Assembly: GCF_052076145.1 (NCBI RefSeq)
Contig: NZ_CP197246.1
Location: 1,426,001 to 1,490,000 of the forward strand
Source of the DNA: Kitasatospora sp052076145
Lineage (GTDB): Bacteria; Actinomycetota; Actinomycetes; Streptomycetales; Streptomycetaceae
DNA: 64,000 nucleotides
Direction of reading: 5' to 3'
Part shown: piece after piece, positions 51,166 through 62,000 of the stretch
Layout of the letters: every line of letters begins with the position of its first letter
How positions within the stretch are numbered: the first letter of the stretch is position 1
Notes under the pieces: model-generated
Database searches by the model: none
What the model was told of the DNA's origin: nothing
Seen by the model: only the letters and a program-made list of their open reading frames with translations
Made by a program: the position numbers and the translations under genes

Positions 51166-52149
51166 GTGTTACGCATTCGCGTAACCAGCGAGGACATTCA
51201 ACGGTTAAGAATGGTCCATACCTTGGGGCCAATGGCCGAAGCGGTCTTCGCACTCCACCGCTTCGGCCGCGACCGGGCTCGCGGCGGTGTCAGCTGGCAC
51301 AAGATGGTCCGCGAGCGGCTCGGCGACGATCTGCCCGCCGTGGACAAGGTGGTGTCCGAGTACCGGGTGCTCCCCGATCTTCTGTGGCTGCTGGAGCGGG
51401 GCGGGGCCGAGTCCGAGTCGGTGCCGCCCGCCGTACGGGCCCGTGCTCGCAGCCTCGCCCAACTGGTCGTCATGTTCTGCTGCGCGGGCATCCTGCCCTA
51501 CTGGTCGCGGATGCAGGCCCGTCTGGAGATCGAGCGTGACGTGCGCGGCCGGATGGCCATCACGAACGGCATCGAGTTCCTGCTCGCGGGCCTGCACCCC
51601 AAGGTGACCTGGGAGCAGTCGGAGCTGCGCATCGCGTCCAACGTCGACCTCGACATCAGACTCGACGGGCGCGGCCTGATCCTGAGCCCCTCGCTCTTCC
51701 TCCCCGCCAAGACCTGCGTGCTCGTACGCTCCGAGCGGCAGTCCGGCGTGCCCGCACTCGTCTTCTCCGTGCCGCTGGATCTCAACGACCTGGAATCGGC
51801 CCCGGAGGACTCGGAGGTCGAGGGCGACCGGGCGCTGGCCGCCCTCGTCGGAGCCACCCGGGCGGCCGCCCTGCGCGCACTGTCCGAGAGCGGCACCACC
51901 GGCGATCTGTCCGACCGGCTCGGCATCTCCCTCTCCGGCGCCAGCAAGCAGGCCACCGTACTGCGCGAGGCGGGTCTGATCACGACCCTGCGCAACCGTA
52001 CGACCGCCATGCACACCCTCACGCCGCTGGGCCTGGCGCTCCTGCAGCGGGAGCTGCCCAGCGAGCTCACCAGCTTCCTGGGCGGCCCGACCAACCCGCA
52101 GGCGGGTGAGCTGTGGGGCAGCCCGGGGCTTCGCAGCTCTAGGGCATGA
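51166..52149 (+). CDS. Winged-helix (ArsR-like) transcriptional regulator with two TTA codons
   Basis: A 327-residue protein from GTG 51166 (GTG 51148 is possible). It starts VLRIRVTSEDIQRLRM and has a ~230-residue N-terminal effector-like region (PMAEAVFALHRFGRDRA) followed by a C-terminal winged helix (ALRALSESGTTGDLSDRLGISLSGASKQATVLREAGLI). TTA leucine codons are at 51169-51171 and 51205-51207, the first directly after the GTG start, which should make it bldA-dependent. Such regulators often control secondary-metabolite clusters. Its stop overlaps the ABC-like gene by 11 nt tail to tail. Confidence 0.8.
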   Translation: MLRIRVTSEDIQRLRMVHTLGPMAEAVFALHRFGRDRARGGVSWHKMVRERLGDDLPAVDKVVSEYRVLPDLLWLLERGGAESESVPPAVRARARSLAQLVVMFCCAGILPYWSRMQARLEIERDVRGRMAITNGIEFLLAGLHPKVTWEQSELRIASNVDLDIRLDGRGLILSPSLFLPAKTCVLVRSERQSGVPALVFSVPLDLNDLESAPEDSEVEGDRALAALVGATRAAALRALSESGTTGDLSDRLGISLSGASKQATVLREAGLITTLRNRTTAMHTLTPLGLALLQRELPSELTSFLGGPTNPQAGELWGSPGLRSSRA

Positions 52150-52780
52150 CCCGTGTCTCGACCACGCGGCCGTCGGCGAGCAGCACCACCGCGTCGGCCC
52201 GTTCCAGCGAGGCCAGGCCCTGGGCCGAGGCCACGACGCACAGCCCCTGCCCGTCCACCAGGTCGCGCAGCAAGTCCAGGACCGCCGCCGCGGTGTCGGG
52301 CGGAAGCCCGCCGGTGAGGTCGTCGGCGAGCAGCACGTCGGGGCCGTCGGCGACCGCGACCGCAACCGCCGCCAGGCGTTGCCGGCTCTCCGTCAGGTCG
52401 GCCACGGGAGTGTCCCGCTCCTCCCAGAGGCCGAGCCGGTGCAGTGCCTCACGCAGCAGCTCCGCCGCCCCGGCCGGCAGCCGGCCGAGCACCGAGGCGA
52501 GCGTGCCGACCGCCGCCAGCTGCTCCGCCGCCGGCCGAAGGCCGACGTGCGCGAGCCGGAGGCCCTCGGCGAGACGGACCTCGCCCACCGTCACCTCGTC
52601 CAGACCCGCGGCGCACCGCAGGATGCTGGTCCGGTCCTCGGCGGCCGGCCCGGCCAACGCTGTCCAAGTGCCGCTCTCGCACGCGAAAGTGACGTTCTCG
52701 ATCACATGTCCGGACTCGATGCCCCCGGCTCCGATCGTGCCGACGTGCAACAACTGCAGAGCCGGACACTGGTCAGTCAT
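52139..52780 (-). CDS. Degenerate ABC-type ATPase-like protein
   Basis: A 213-residue protein with the ABC-ATPase layout but decayed catalytic motifs: the Walker A position reads AGPAAEDRTSILR (no GK[ST]), the signature position LTESRQRLAAVAVAVADGPDVLLADDLTGGL replaces LSGGQ and the ATPase Glu is Asp, and the switch His is absent (VVASAQGLASLE). ATG 52780 has GAGAGAG. It lies between the regulator and the two-component genes of the NRPS locus, with 32 nt to the divergent kinase. It may be a pseudo-ATPase or an inactivated transporter gene. Confidence 0.65.
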   Translation of the reverse strand: MTDQCPALQLLHVGTIGAGGIESGHVIENVTFACESGTWTALAGPAAEDRTSILRCAAGLDEVTVGEVRLAEGLRLAHVGLRPAAEQLAAVGTLASVLGRLPAGAAELLREALHRLGLWEERDTPVADLTESRQRLAAVAVAVADGPDVLLADDLTGGLPPDTAAAVLDLLRDLVDGQGLCVVASAQGLASLERADAVVLLADGRVVETRVMP

Positions 52781-52812
52781 GGTGATCTCTCTCAACGCTC
52801 GGGAGGTAGGTT

Positions 52813-54126
52813 GTGCCAACGGTCCGCCGTCCCCGTTCCGCTCCGGCGGAGGTGGGCTTTTATCATCCATCTCCGGTTTCTGCCACTCGGCCTGATCAGC
52901 ATGTTATGGCCTCCGGCGTTGCTGCGCCCATACCCCCTGCCACAGGGAAAGAACTACAGCCTGCTGTAGTGCGCCTTGCGGCCCGGTGTGCTCCGGCCGT
53001 CCGGGCCTGGGCGTCGCTGGTGCGGGCCTCGGCCTACCTGCTCGGACAGTTCGGCACCGCGACCATGAGCCTGCCGTCGTTCCTGCTGCTCAGTCACCCG
53101 AGCATCCGTCAGGCCTGGGCCGAGTGGCACCGGCAGCGAGCCGGTCGGCTGCTGGGCCGCCCGGTCCACGCGCAGAGCATCGCCCTCCCCCGTCATCTGT
53201 CCTGGCTCGCCCTGCACGTCACGGTCGGTCTCGCCGGTGGGATCACTGCGTTCCTCTGCGTCGGCAACGCGTTGCTGCTCCTGGTGACGCTGCCGCTGTG
53301 GTGGGCGGTTCCGGCCCGGGACAGCCCCGAGACGGTGCTGGACATCCCGGTGGCCGGCTGGCACGGAGCGGTCACCGGCCCGTCGGTGGGGAGCATCCTG
53401 CTCGCCGTCGGCTGTCTGGCACTGCCCGCGCTCGCCACGACCTACGCCCGCCTGACGCTCGCCGTGCTCGCCTGCTCGCGCGCCCAGCAGCTCGCCGACC
53501 GGGTGGCCACGCTCACCCGCACCCGCAGTGACGCGCTGGAGGCGCACGGCGCCGAGCTCCGGCGGATCGAGCGCGACCTGCACGACGGCACCCAGGCCCG
53601 GCTGGTGGCCGTGGCCATCCGGCTCGCGGTGGCCCGGCGGTGCCTCGACCACGACCTGGCCACCGTCGACCGGATGCTGGCCGAGGCGACCGACGTCAAC
53701 GAGGAGGCGATGGTCGAGCTGCGCGAGGTGCTCCGCGGCATCTACCCGCCGATCCTCGCCGACCGGGGCCTGCGCGAGGCCCTGCGCACCGTCGCCGCCC
53801 GGGGCGGCGTGCCGGTCTCGCTCGACATCGGCGAGCTGCACCGGATCCCGGCCGCCATCGAGGTGGTCGCCTACTTCGTGGTCACCGAGGCGCTGACGAA
53901 CGTCGCCAAACACAGCCGGGCCACCGAGGTGGAGCTGAGAGTGCGGCGCGTCGCGGACGTGCTGACGGTCGTCGTCACCGACAACGGCGTGGGCGGCGCC
54001 CGGGAGAACGGCGGCAGCGGGCTGGCCGGTCTCCGTGGCCGCGCGCAGGCGCTCGACGGCAGCGTCACGATCGTCAGCCCGGCGGGCGGCCCCACCACGA
54101 TCACCGTGGAGCTGCCGTGCGGGTAG
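52813..54126 (+). CDS. NarL-type sensor histidine kinase
   Basis: A 437-residue kinase. GTG 52813 is chosen because GGGAGG lies 6 nt upstream; ATG 52906 would shorten it by 31 residues. Membrane segments lie near residues 135-165 and 195-220. The HisKA_3 phospho-acceptor is in RIERDLHDGTQARLVAVAIRL, and the ATPase domain has TEALTNVAKHS, DNGVGG and GSGLAGLRGRAQALDG. It is followed by its response regulator with a 10-nt overlap. It probably controls the adjacent peptide cluster, by position. Confidence 0.85.
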   Translation: MPTVRRPRSAPAEVGFYHPSPVSATRPDQHVMASGVAAPIPPATGKELQPAVVRLAARCAPAVRAWASLVRASAYLLGQFGTATMSLPSFLLLSHPSIRQAWAEWHRQRAGRLLGRPVHAQSIALPRHLSWLALHVTVGLAGGITAFLCVGNALLLLVTLPLWWAVPARDSPETVLDIPVAGWHGAVTGPSVGSILLAVGCLALPALATTYARLTLAVLACSRAQQLADRVATLTRTRSDALEAHGAELRRIERDLHDGTQARLVAVAIRLAVARRCLDHDLATVDRMLAEATDVNEEAMVELREVLRGIYPPILADRGLREALRTVAARGGVPVSLDIGELHRIPAAIEVVAYFVVTEALTNVAKHSRATEVELRVRRVADVLTVVVTDNGVGGARENGGSGLAGLRGRAQALDGSVTIVSPAGGPTTITVELPCG

Positions 54127-54758
54127 TCATCGCCGAGGACAACGTCCTGCTCGCGACCGGCCTGGAGCTGCTGCTGACCAGCTCCGGGTACGAGGTGGCC
54201 GAGGTCGCCGGCGACGCCGAGGGGTTCCTGGCCGCCGTGGACCGGCACCGCCCGGCCGTCACCATCGTCGACGTGCGGCTGCCGCCCCGGTTCCGCGACG
54301 AGGGCATCCGGGCCGCGATCGAGGCCCGGCGGGTCCACCCCGGCCTGCCGGTCCTCGTCCTGTCCCAGTACGTGGAGCAGACGTACGCCTCCGAGCTGCT
54401 CTCCAGCTCCGGCGGCGGCGTCGGCTACCTGCTCAAGGACCGCATCAGCCGGGTCGACGAGTTCCTGGCCGCCCTCGACCGGGTCGCCACCGGCGGCACG
54501 GCGCTCGACCCGGACGTGGTGACGCAGCTGCTCGCCCGGCGGACGCAGCCGCTGTGCACGCTCACCCGGCGGGAGCGGGAGGTCCTGGCACTGATGGCGG
54601 AGGGACACGACAACGCCACACTGGCCAGGAAGCTCTCGATCACCGACAACGCCGTGCACAAGCACATCGGGAACATCTTCGCGAAGTTCGAGCTCACCGA
54701 GACCGACGCCGGCCACCGGCGGGTCCGCGCCGTACTGACCTACCTGGAAGCGTCCTGA
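54117..54758 (+). CDS. LuxR/NarL-family response regulator
   Basis: A 213-residue regulator: receiver VRVVIAEDNVLLATGLELLL with phospho-Asp in VTIVDVRLPP, Lys in GYLLKDRIS, and a C-terminal LuxR-type HTH (LTRREREVLALMAEGHDNATLARKLSITDNAVHKHIGNIFAKFEL). It starts at GTG 54117 in the end of the kinase gene with GGAG nearby, so the two are coupled. Confidence 0.9.
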   Translation: MRVVIAEDNVLLATGLELLLTSSGYEVAEVAGDAEGFLAAVDRHRPAVTIVDVRLPPRFRDEGIRAAIEARRVHPGLPVLVLSQYVEQTYASELLSSSGGGVGYLLKDRISRVDEFLAALDRVATGGTALDPDVVTQLLARRTQPLCTLTRREREVLALMAEGHDNATLARKLSITDNAVHKHIGNIFAKFELTETDAGHRRVRAVLTYLEAS

Positions 54759-54774
54759 CGGCCTCCGCCGGGCG

Positions 54775-56037
54775 CTACCCCTGCCGGACACAGAGCCGCC
54801 CGGTGATCTGCACCCGGTCGACGCCGCCGGTCGCCGGGTCGCGCAGGAACCGCCCGAGGTAGGGCATCGCCGCGCGCGGGCCGCCGTCCGAAGGCGTACG
54901 GAAGGAGAGGTCCTCGGCGACCAGCAGCCGGACGGGCTCCGCCCCGGCGACCGACAGCAGGAGTCCGTCGCCGTCGGCCTCGACCCGGCACTCCCAGCCG
55001 CCGTTCACGTAGTGCCCCGCGCACTGCGGCGGCGCCGGTGCCGCCGCAGTGTCGCTCATGTCCCGGGGGTGGTCGCCGATCACCAGGCCGGTCTCGCCCA
55101 GCCGCCCGACCAGCGACTCCCACAGGCGCGCGCCGGTGCTGCCGTTGGCGGTCAGCGCCACCACCGTCCCGGTCGACGGGTCCGCGCGCAGGTGGCTCCA
55201 GGCGCCGTCGCCGGTGCCGTCGTGGCCGAACCAGGCCCCGTACCGCGACCAGCCGGCGCCCCAGCCGGCCGCCAGCCCGAAGGCGTCCACGGCGAACCCC
55301 GCCGTGGCGTCCTCGCGCATCGACCGCGCCATCCCGGCGTCGAGCAGGGCCGCCCCCGGGCCGAGGCCCAGGTGCGCGGCCCCGAACACGGCGAGGTCGC
55401 GGGCACTGACCCGCAAGCCCGCGGCCGGGTCCTCCAGCGGCGGTACGGACTGCTCCTGGATCGGCCAGGGCCGGACGTCCGGGCGGACGAGATGGCCCAG
55501 CGCGGTCGGCGCCGCGGCGTCGTGCCCCAGCGGGCGCAGCAGCATCGCGTCCACGGCCTCCGCCCAACCCAGCCCGGTGATCTCCTCGACCAGGCGGCCC
55601 GCGATCAGGTAGCCCGGGTTGGAGTAGGAGAAGACCGTGCCCGGCTCGTGCACGGCCAGCTCGGCGGCGTGGCGGGCGAGCCAGCGGGCGCGGGTGGTGC
55701 CGGGCGGCAGCTCGGCGGTGTTGGCCGCCAGGCCGGCGGTGTGGCTGAGCGCCTGCCGGAGCGTGAACTCCGGGCCGGCGCGCAGCTCGCCCAGCTGCTC
55801 CGACAGGGGCTCGTCCAGGCCGACTTCGCCGTCGGCGACCAGCAGGGCCGCGAGCGTGGCGGTGAACGGCTTGGTGAGCGACCCGAGCGGGAAGGCCGTC
55901 GCGGCCGTCACCGGCCGGCCCGATCCGGCCGCCTCCTCACCGGTCTCCGTGGTGAGGAGGCGGCCGTCGCGCCAGATCGCCAGCTGGGCGCCGGGCACGC
56001 CGTGCCGGAGCGCGAGTTCCGTGAGCAGCTCGTTCAC
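54775..56037 (-). CDS. Penicillin-binding-protein-type thioesterase/peptide cyclase (SurE-like)
   Basis: A 420-residue serine hydrolase of the beta-lactamase/DD-peptidase fold. SxxK is in FPLGSLTKPFTATLAALL, YSN in FSYSNPGYLIAGRL, and HDG in WFGHDGTGDG; a C-terminal lipocalin-like domain starts near HYVNGGWECRVEADGDG. No signal peptide is present, unlike secreted DD-peptidases. GTG 56037 overlaps the NRPS stop (GTGA), so it is translated right after the assembly line. SurE-type enzymes release and cyclise peptides from the terminal carrier domain in trans and need a D-configured C-terminal residue; this matches the terminal E domain of the NRPS. Function inferred from fold, coupling and context. 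Confidence 0.8.
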   Translation of the reverse strand: MNELLTELALRHGVPGAQLAIWRDGRLLTTETGEEAAGSGRPVTAATAFPLGSLTKPFTATLAALLVADGEVGLDEPLSEQLGELRAGPEFTLRQALSHTAGLAANTAELPPGTTRARWLARHAAELAVHEPGTVFSYSNPGYLIAGRLVEEITGLGWAEAVDAMLLRPLGHDAAAPTALGHLVRPDVRPWPIQEQSVPPLEDPAAGLRVSARDLAVFGAAHLGLGPGAALLDAGMARSMREDATAGFAVDAFGLAAGWGAGWSRYGAWFGHDGTGDGAWSHLRADPSTGTVVALTANGSTGARLWESLVGRLGETGLVIGDHPRDMSDTAAAPAPPQCAGHYVNGGWECRVEADGDGLLLSVAGAEPVRLLVAEDLSFRTPSDGGPRAAMPYLGRFLRDPATGGVDRVQITGRLCVRQG

Positions 56038-59000
56038 CGGGCGTCCTCCGCACCGAGGGCCGGGTCGCACAGGCGGGCGATCGACCGCAGCGCCGCCACG
56101 AGTTCGGCGCCGACCCGCTCGATCGTCCCGGGCTCGTGCAGGTCGACCGAGTAGTAGAGGTCGAAGCCGAGCCGGCCGCCCTCGACCGCGCCGACCACCT
56201 CCAGCGCCTGCACCACCCGCTCGCGGTCGTCCTGCTCCTCGCCGATCGGGTCGTGGAAGGCGTGGAACAGCGAACGGTCGGCGATCTGGGTGATCTCCTC
56301 GGTCTGGCTGTGGTAGTTGAACATCACCGCCGGGGGCGCGTGCTCCGCGAGCGGCGTGCCGGCCCCGGCGAGGTGGCGCAGCGCGCCGTAGCCGAGCCCG
56401 TTGCCGGGGACGGCGCGCAGGCTGCGGCGCACCGACCGCACCACGGCGGGCCAGTCGGCCTCGGCGTCCGTCCGTCCGGGCACCTCCAGCGCGACGGGGT
56501 AGGAGCTGGTGAACCAGCCGACGGTGCGGGACAGGTCGACGTCGTCGAAGATCTCCTCGCGTCCGTGGCCCTCCATCTCGATCACCAGCCGGTCGTCGCC
56601 GGACCAGCGGCACATCGTCCAGCCCAGCGCGGCGAGCAGCACGTCGCTGACCCGGGCCCGGAACCGGCCGGGCGCGACGTGCAGCAGCGCCGCGGTCTCG
56701 TCCCGCTCCAGCCGGACCGGCATGATCCGCCGGGAGGACACCACGTTCGGGCCGGGGCCGTCGGTGGGCAGCGGCGTCGGCTCGGGCACCGCCTCCCAGT
56801 GCGCGGTCTGGTCGGCGAAGCCGCCGTCGGCCGTGTGCGCCGCGAGCCGGGTGGCCCACTGCCGGAAGGAGGAGGTCTTGGCGCCGAGGTCGACCGCCTC
56901 GCCGTCGAGAGCCTGCCGGTACGCGAGGTCCAGGTCGTGGTTGATGACCCGCCAGGACACCGCGTCGATCACCAGGTGGTGCACCGTCAGGTGCAGGTGC
57001 GCCCGCCGGTCCGGCCCGAGGTCGAACAGGACGGCCCGCAGCAGCGGGCCGGCCGCCAGGTCGAAGCCCCGGTCGGCGGCCGCGGCGAGCCGGTGCATCA
57101 CCGGGGGCAGCTCCTCGTCGGGCAGCCCCGAGAGGTCGTGGCGCTCGATCAGCTCGCCGGTCTCGGCGGCGGCGTTGTGCTGCGACCAGCCGCCCTGCTC
57201 GTCGCGGGTGAACCGCATCCGCAGCGCGTCGTGGTGCCCGACGACCGCCGCGAGCGCGGCGCGCAGCGCCGCCTCGTCGGCGCCGGCCGCGAGTTCGACG
57301 TGGATCGACTGGGCGAAGTGCTGCGGGGCCGTCGTGTTGCGCGCGAAGAAGTCGTGCTGGATGGGAGTGAGCGGCAGCTCACCGGTCTCGGCCTCCTGGG
57401 TGGCGGCGATCCGGCGGTCCTGGCCGGCCGCGGCGACGAGCTGCTCGACGGTGGAGTGCCGGAACAGGTCGCTGGAGGAGACCTGCAGCCCCGCCCGGCG
57501 GCTCTTGAAGACGACCTGGATGCTGAGGATCGAGTCGCCGCCGAGGTCGAAGAAGTCGTCGGTCACCCCGACCCGCTCCACGCCGAGCACCTCCGCCCAG
57601 ATCGCGGCCATCGTGCGCTCGTCCTCGGTGCGGGGCTCCACCCGGGCGCGGCCGACGGCCGAGGCCGTGGGCTCCGGCAGGGCGCGGCGGTCGACCTTGC
57701 CGTGCGCGGTGAGCGGTATCCCGTCCAGCCGGACGAACGCGGCCGGGACCATGTACTCGGGCAGCCGGGCGGCCAGGTACGAGGTCAGCTCGGCCGGGTC
57801 CTGCTCGGAGACGACGTACCCGACCAGGCGTCGGCGGCCCGGCTGGTCCTCGCGGACGACGACGGCCGCCCCCGCCACGTCCGGGTGCCGGGCGAGCGCC
57901 TGCTCGATCTCCCCGAGCTCGATGCGGTAGCCGCGCAGCTTCACCTGGTCGTCGCTGCGGCCGACGAACTCGAGCGTGCCGTCCGGGCGCCAGCGCATCA
58001 GGTCGCCGGAGCGGTACATCCGGGCGCCGGGCGCGCCGAACAGGTCCGGGAGGAAGCGCTCGGCGGTCAGCGCGGGCCGGTCCCGGTAGCCACGGCACAC
58101 GCCGTCCCCGGCGAGGTACGCCTCCCCGGTCACGCCCACCGGCACCACCTGGAGGTCCTGGTCGAGCAGGTAGACCCGGGCGTCAGCGGTGGGCCGGCCG
58201 ATCGAGACGGTCCGTCCGGGCGGCCCGCCGCGCTCGACCGGGAAGCAGGTCGAGGTCACCGAGCACTCGGTCGGCCCGTACTCGTTGATGATCTCCAGGT
58301 CGGGCAGCCGGTCGAGCACGCGTGCGCAGTGCGCTGCGGACAGCGCCTCGCCGCCGACCACGACCCTGCGCAGCCCCGCGAGGATGCCCGGGTCGGTGTC
58401 GGCGACGGCGTGGAAGAAGCCCGCCGCGAACGAGATGGCCTCCACCTCGTGCTCGGCCAGGAACTTCTCGAGTTCGTCGACCGAGTGGAAGTCGCCGGGC
58501 GCCACAGCCAGGCACGCGCCGCTCAGCAGCGCCTGCCACAGCTCGTTCTGCGCGGCGTCGAACGAGATCGACATGTGCTGGACGAGCCGGGTCGCATCGC
58601 CGAAGGTGTGCTCACCCTTGGCGCGCACGAGGCGGACGAGGCCACGGTGGGTGACCATGCTCGCCTTGGGCGCGCCGGTCGAGCCGGAGGTGTAGACGAG
58701 CACGGCGACGTTGTCCGGCGTGGTGCGCGAGAGCGGTGGCCCGGCGATCGGCCCCGGCCGCAGGTCGTCGACCAGCAGGGTCTCGGCGCCGGTCGGCGGC
58801 AGACCGGGCGCGAGCGCGGCGCTGGTCAGCATCACCGGCACGGCCGAGTCGCCGATCAGGAAGGCCAGGCGCTCCGCCGGGTACCCGGGGTCGATCGGCA
58901 CGTAGGCGCCGCCCGCCTTGAGGACGGCGATCATGGCGGTGATCATCTCGGCGCCGCCCGGCAGGCAGATCCCCACCGGCACCTCCGGGCCGACACCCCG

Positions 59001-62000
59001 CCCGGCCAGCTCGTGGGCCAGCCGGTCGGCGCGGGCGTCCAGCTCGGCGTACGTGAGCCGGGTGTCGCCGGCCACGATCGCGGGCCGGTCCGGGTGCTCG
59101 CGCGCGACCTCCGCGAAGAGCTCGTGCAGGCACCGCTCGGGGTAGCCGGACGGGGTGCCGTTGAACTCCACGACCAGCCGGTCGAGCTCGGCGCCACGGA
59201 CCAGCGGCAGGTCCCGCAGGGTGGTGCCGGGCGGCGCCACCATCGCGTCCAGGAGGCCGAGCAGATGGTCGGCGAAGCGAGCCGCAGTGGCGTCGTCGAA
59301 GAGACGCGGGTCGTAGCCGAGCCGCATGTGAAGCCCGTCCACCAGGTGCGCCACGCAGGTGAGCGGGAAGTTCGACGTCTCCAGGCCCGCCAGCGACCGC
59401 ACCCCCAGCCCGTGGCGCTCGGCGGCGTGCTCGTCGTACGGGAAGTTCTCGAAGACCACGCAGCTGTCGAAGAGGTCGGTGCCCGCCGGGACGGCGGCCC
59501 AGTGCCGCACCTGGGCGAGCGAGACGTACTCGTACTGGCGGCCGTCGACCTGCTGCTCCTGGATCTCGCGAAGCCAGGCGCGCAGGTCGCTGCCGGGCGA
59601 GACGGTCAGCCGGGCGGGCAGGGTGTTGATGAACAGGCCGACCATGTCGTCCGAGCCCGGCAGGTCGGCGGGCCGGCCGCCGACCGTGGTGCCGAAGCAG
59701 ACCTGCCGGTCGCCGCTGTAACGGGACAGCAGCAGCGCCCAGGCGCCCTGGATCAGGGTGTTGACGGTGACTCTGGCCTCCCGGGCGAAGCCCTCCAGCC
59801 GAGCGGTCTCCGCCGCCGTGAGCACGAGGTCGAGGTGGCCGGTGTCGCGGGACTGGTGCGAGCGCATCGGCACCCGGTCGAAGGACAGCGCGGTGGGGCC
59901 GGAGAACCCGGCCAGCAGGCCGGTCCAGTACTCCTGCGCGGCGGCGGTGTCCTGCTCGCCGAGCCAGCGCACGTACTCGCGGAACGGCCGGCGCGGGCGC
60001 GGCGCGGCGGTCTGGCGCCCGCTGAGCGCGGCGTGCTCCGCGAAGACCTCGCCGAGCACGTCGGCGAAGCTCCAGCCGTCGAGCAGCAGGTGGTGCGAGG
60101 AGCAGCGCAGGTGGACGGTGGACGCGCCGAGCCGGGCCAGGTGCAGCCGCAGCAGCGGTGGCCGGGCGAGGTCGAGCGGTTCGCCCGGGGTCTCGGCCAG
60201 CAGGCGGATGCGCTCCTGCTGCTGAGCCTCGGTCAGCTCCGACCAGTCCTCGACGACGACCGGCACGGTCGCGTCCCGGTGGACCACCTGGAGGGGTCGG
60301 CCGCTCTCGGCCTCGGCGATCGCGGTGCGCAGCACGGGCGTGCGGTCGACGACCCGCTGCCACGCCTCGGCCAGCAGGGCGGGGTCGGTGACGCCGTCGA
60401 GGACGAGCCCGAGGTGGGTGAAGTAGATGTCGTCCTCGTGCGCGTCGAGCGAGTGGAAGAGCAGGCCGCTCTGCATCGGCGTGAGCGGGTAGACGTCCTC
60501 GACCGTGCGGCCGTCCCCGGCGATCCGGTCGACACCGGCCTGGTCGAGCCCGGCGAGCGGGAAGTCGGACGGGGTGCAGCCGCCGGCCTGGGCGCAGTGC
60601 GCCACGATCTCGGCGAGCGCGCCGGTGAACCGGGCCGCGAGGGCCGCGATCGTCGCCTCGTCGTGCAGCGCGGCCGAGTACTCCCAGGAGAACTCGAGTC
60701 GGCCCTCGCGGACCATCCCGGTGACTTCCAGGAGGTTCGGGCGGGCCAGGTCGGCGCTGCGGTCGGGGGCCGGGCTCGGCTGCCAGCCGCGCAGCAGGCC
60801 GTCGCCGGTGGCCACGTCGAAGTGGCCGTGGTAGTTGAAGCCGATCCGGCAGCGGCCGCCGCCCAGCCCGGCGCCGTCGGTCAGGTAGCGCAGGGCGCCG
60901 TAGCCGATGCCGGCCTCGGGGACGGCGCGCAGGGTCTCCTTGACGGCCTTGAGCCGGGTGCCCCAGTCTTCGCCCGGCACGGGCAGCACGACCGGGAAGA
61001 GCGTGGTGAACCAGCCCGCCGTGCGGGACAGGTCGATGTCGTCGAAGAGGTTCTCCCGGCCGTGGCCCTCCAGCTCGACCGCGACGGCGTCGCCGCCGGT
61101 CCAGTCGGCCAGCGCCGCCGCGAGCGCGGTCAGCAGCACGTCGTTGACCTGGGTGCGGTACGCCGCCGGGACGTCCCGCAGCAGTGCGCGGGTCAGCTCG
61201 GCGTCGAGACCGGCCTCGACGGTGCGGGCGTCCACGAGCGTGTCCGGCGCCGTGCGGTCGACCGGCAGCGGCGGGCAGGCGGCGGAGGCGGCCTCGACGG
61301 CCTGCCAGTAAGGCCGCTCGCCGTCGAAGCGACCGGCTCCGGCCGCCTCGGTCAGCCGCTGCGACCACTCCCGGAAGCCGGTGGACTTCTCCGGCAGGCC
61401 GACTCGCAGGCCCTGCGCCGCCTGCCCGTAGGCGAGCTCCAGGTCGGAGAGCAGCACCCGCCAGGTGACCCCGTCGACGACGAGGTGGTGCACCGTGAGG
61501 AACAGCCGGTCGGGCTCGGGCGCGCCGGTGAGGAGCACCGCGCCGAGCAGCGGCCCGGCGTCGAGTCGGAAGCCGGTCTGGGCGGCCGTGACCGCCTCGC
61601 GGACGGCCTGCTCGCGGGCGGCCGGGTCGAGGCCGGCCAGGTCGACCCGGCGCAGCGGCTCGCCCGTCTCGGCGGTCGCACAGTGCTGGCGCCAGGCGCC
61701 GTCGGTGCGGACGGCGCGCAGCCGCAGCGCGTCGTGGTGGTCGAGCAGCGCCGTCACCGCCGTGCGCAGGGCGGCCGGGTCGGTGCCGGGCGCGAGCTCG
61801 ACGAACATCGACTGGTTGAAGTGCCGGGCGCCCTCCGGGTACTGCTCGAAGTACCAGCGCTGCACCGGGGTGAGCGGCACCTCGCCGACCGCGCTGGTGG
61901 CCGGCTGCGGCGCCGCCTGCTCCTCCGTCCGGACGACGGCGGCCAGGTCGGCGACGGTCTGGTGCAGGAAGATCTGCTTGGCGGTCAGCCGCAGGCCGGC

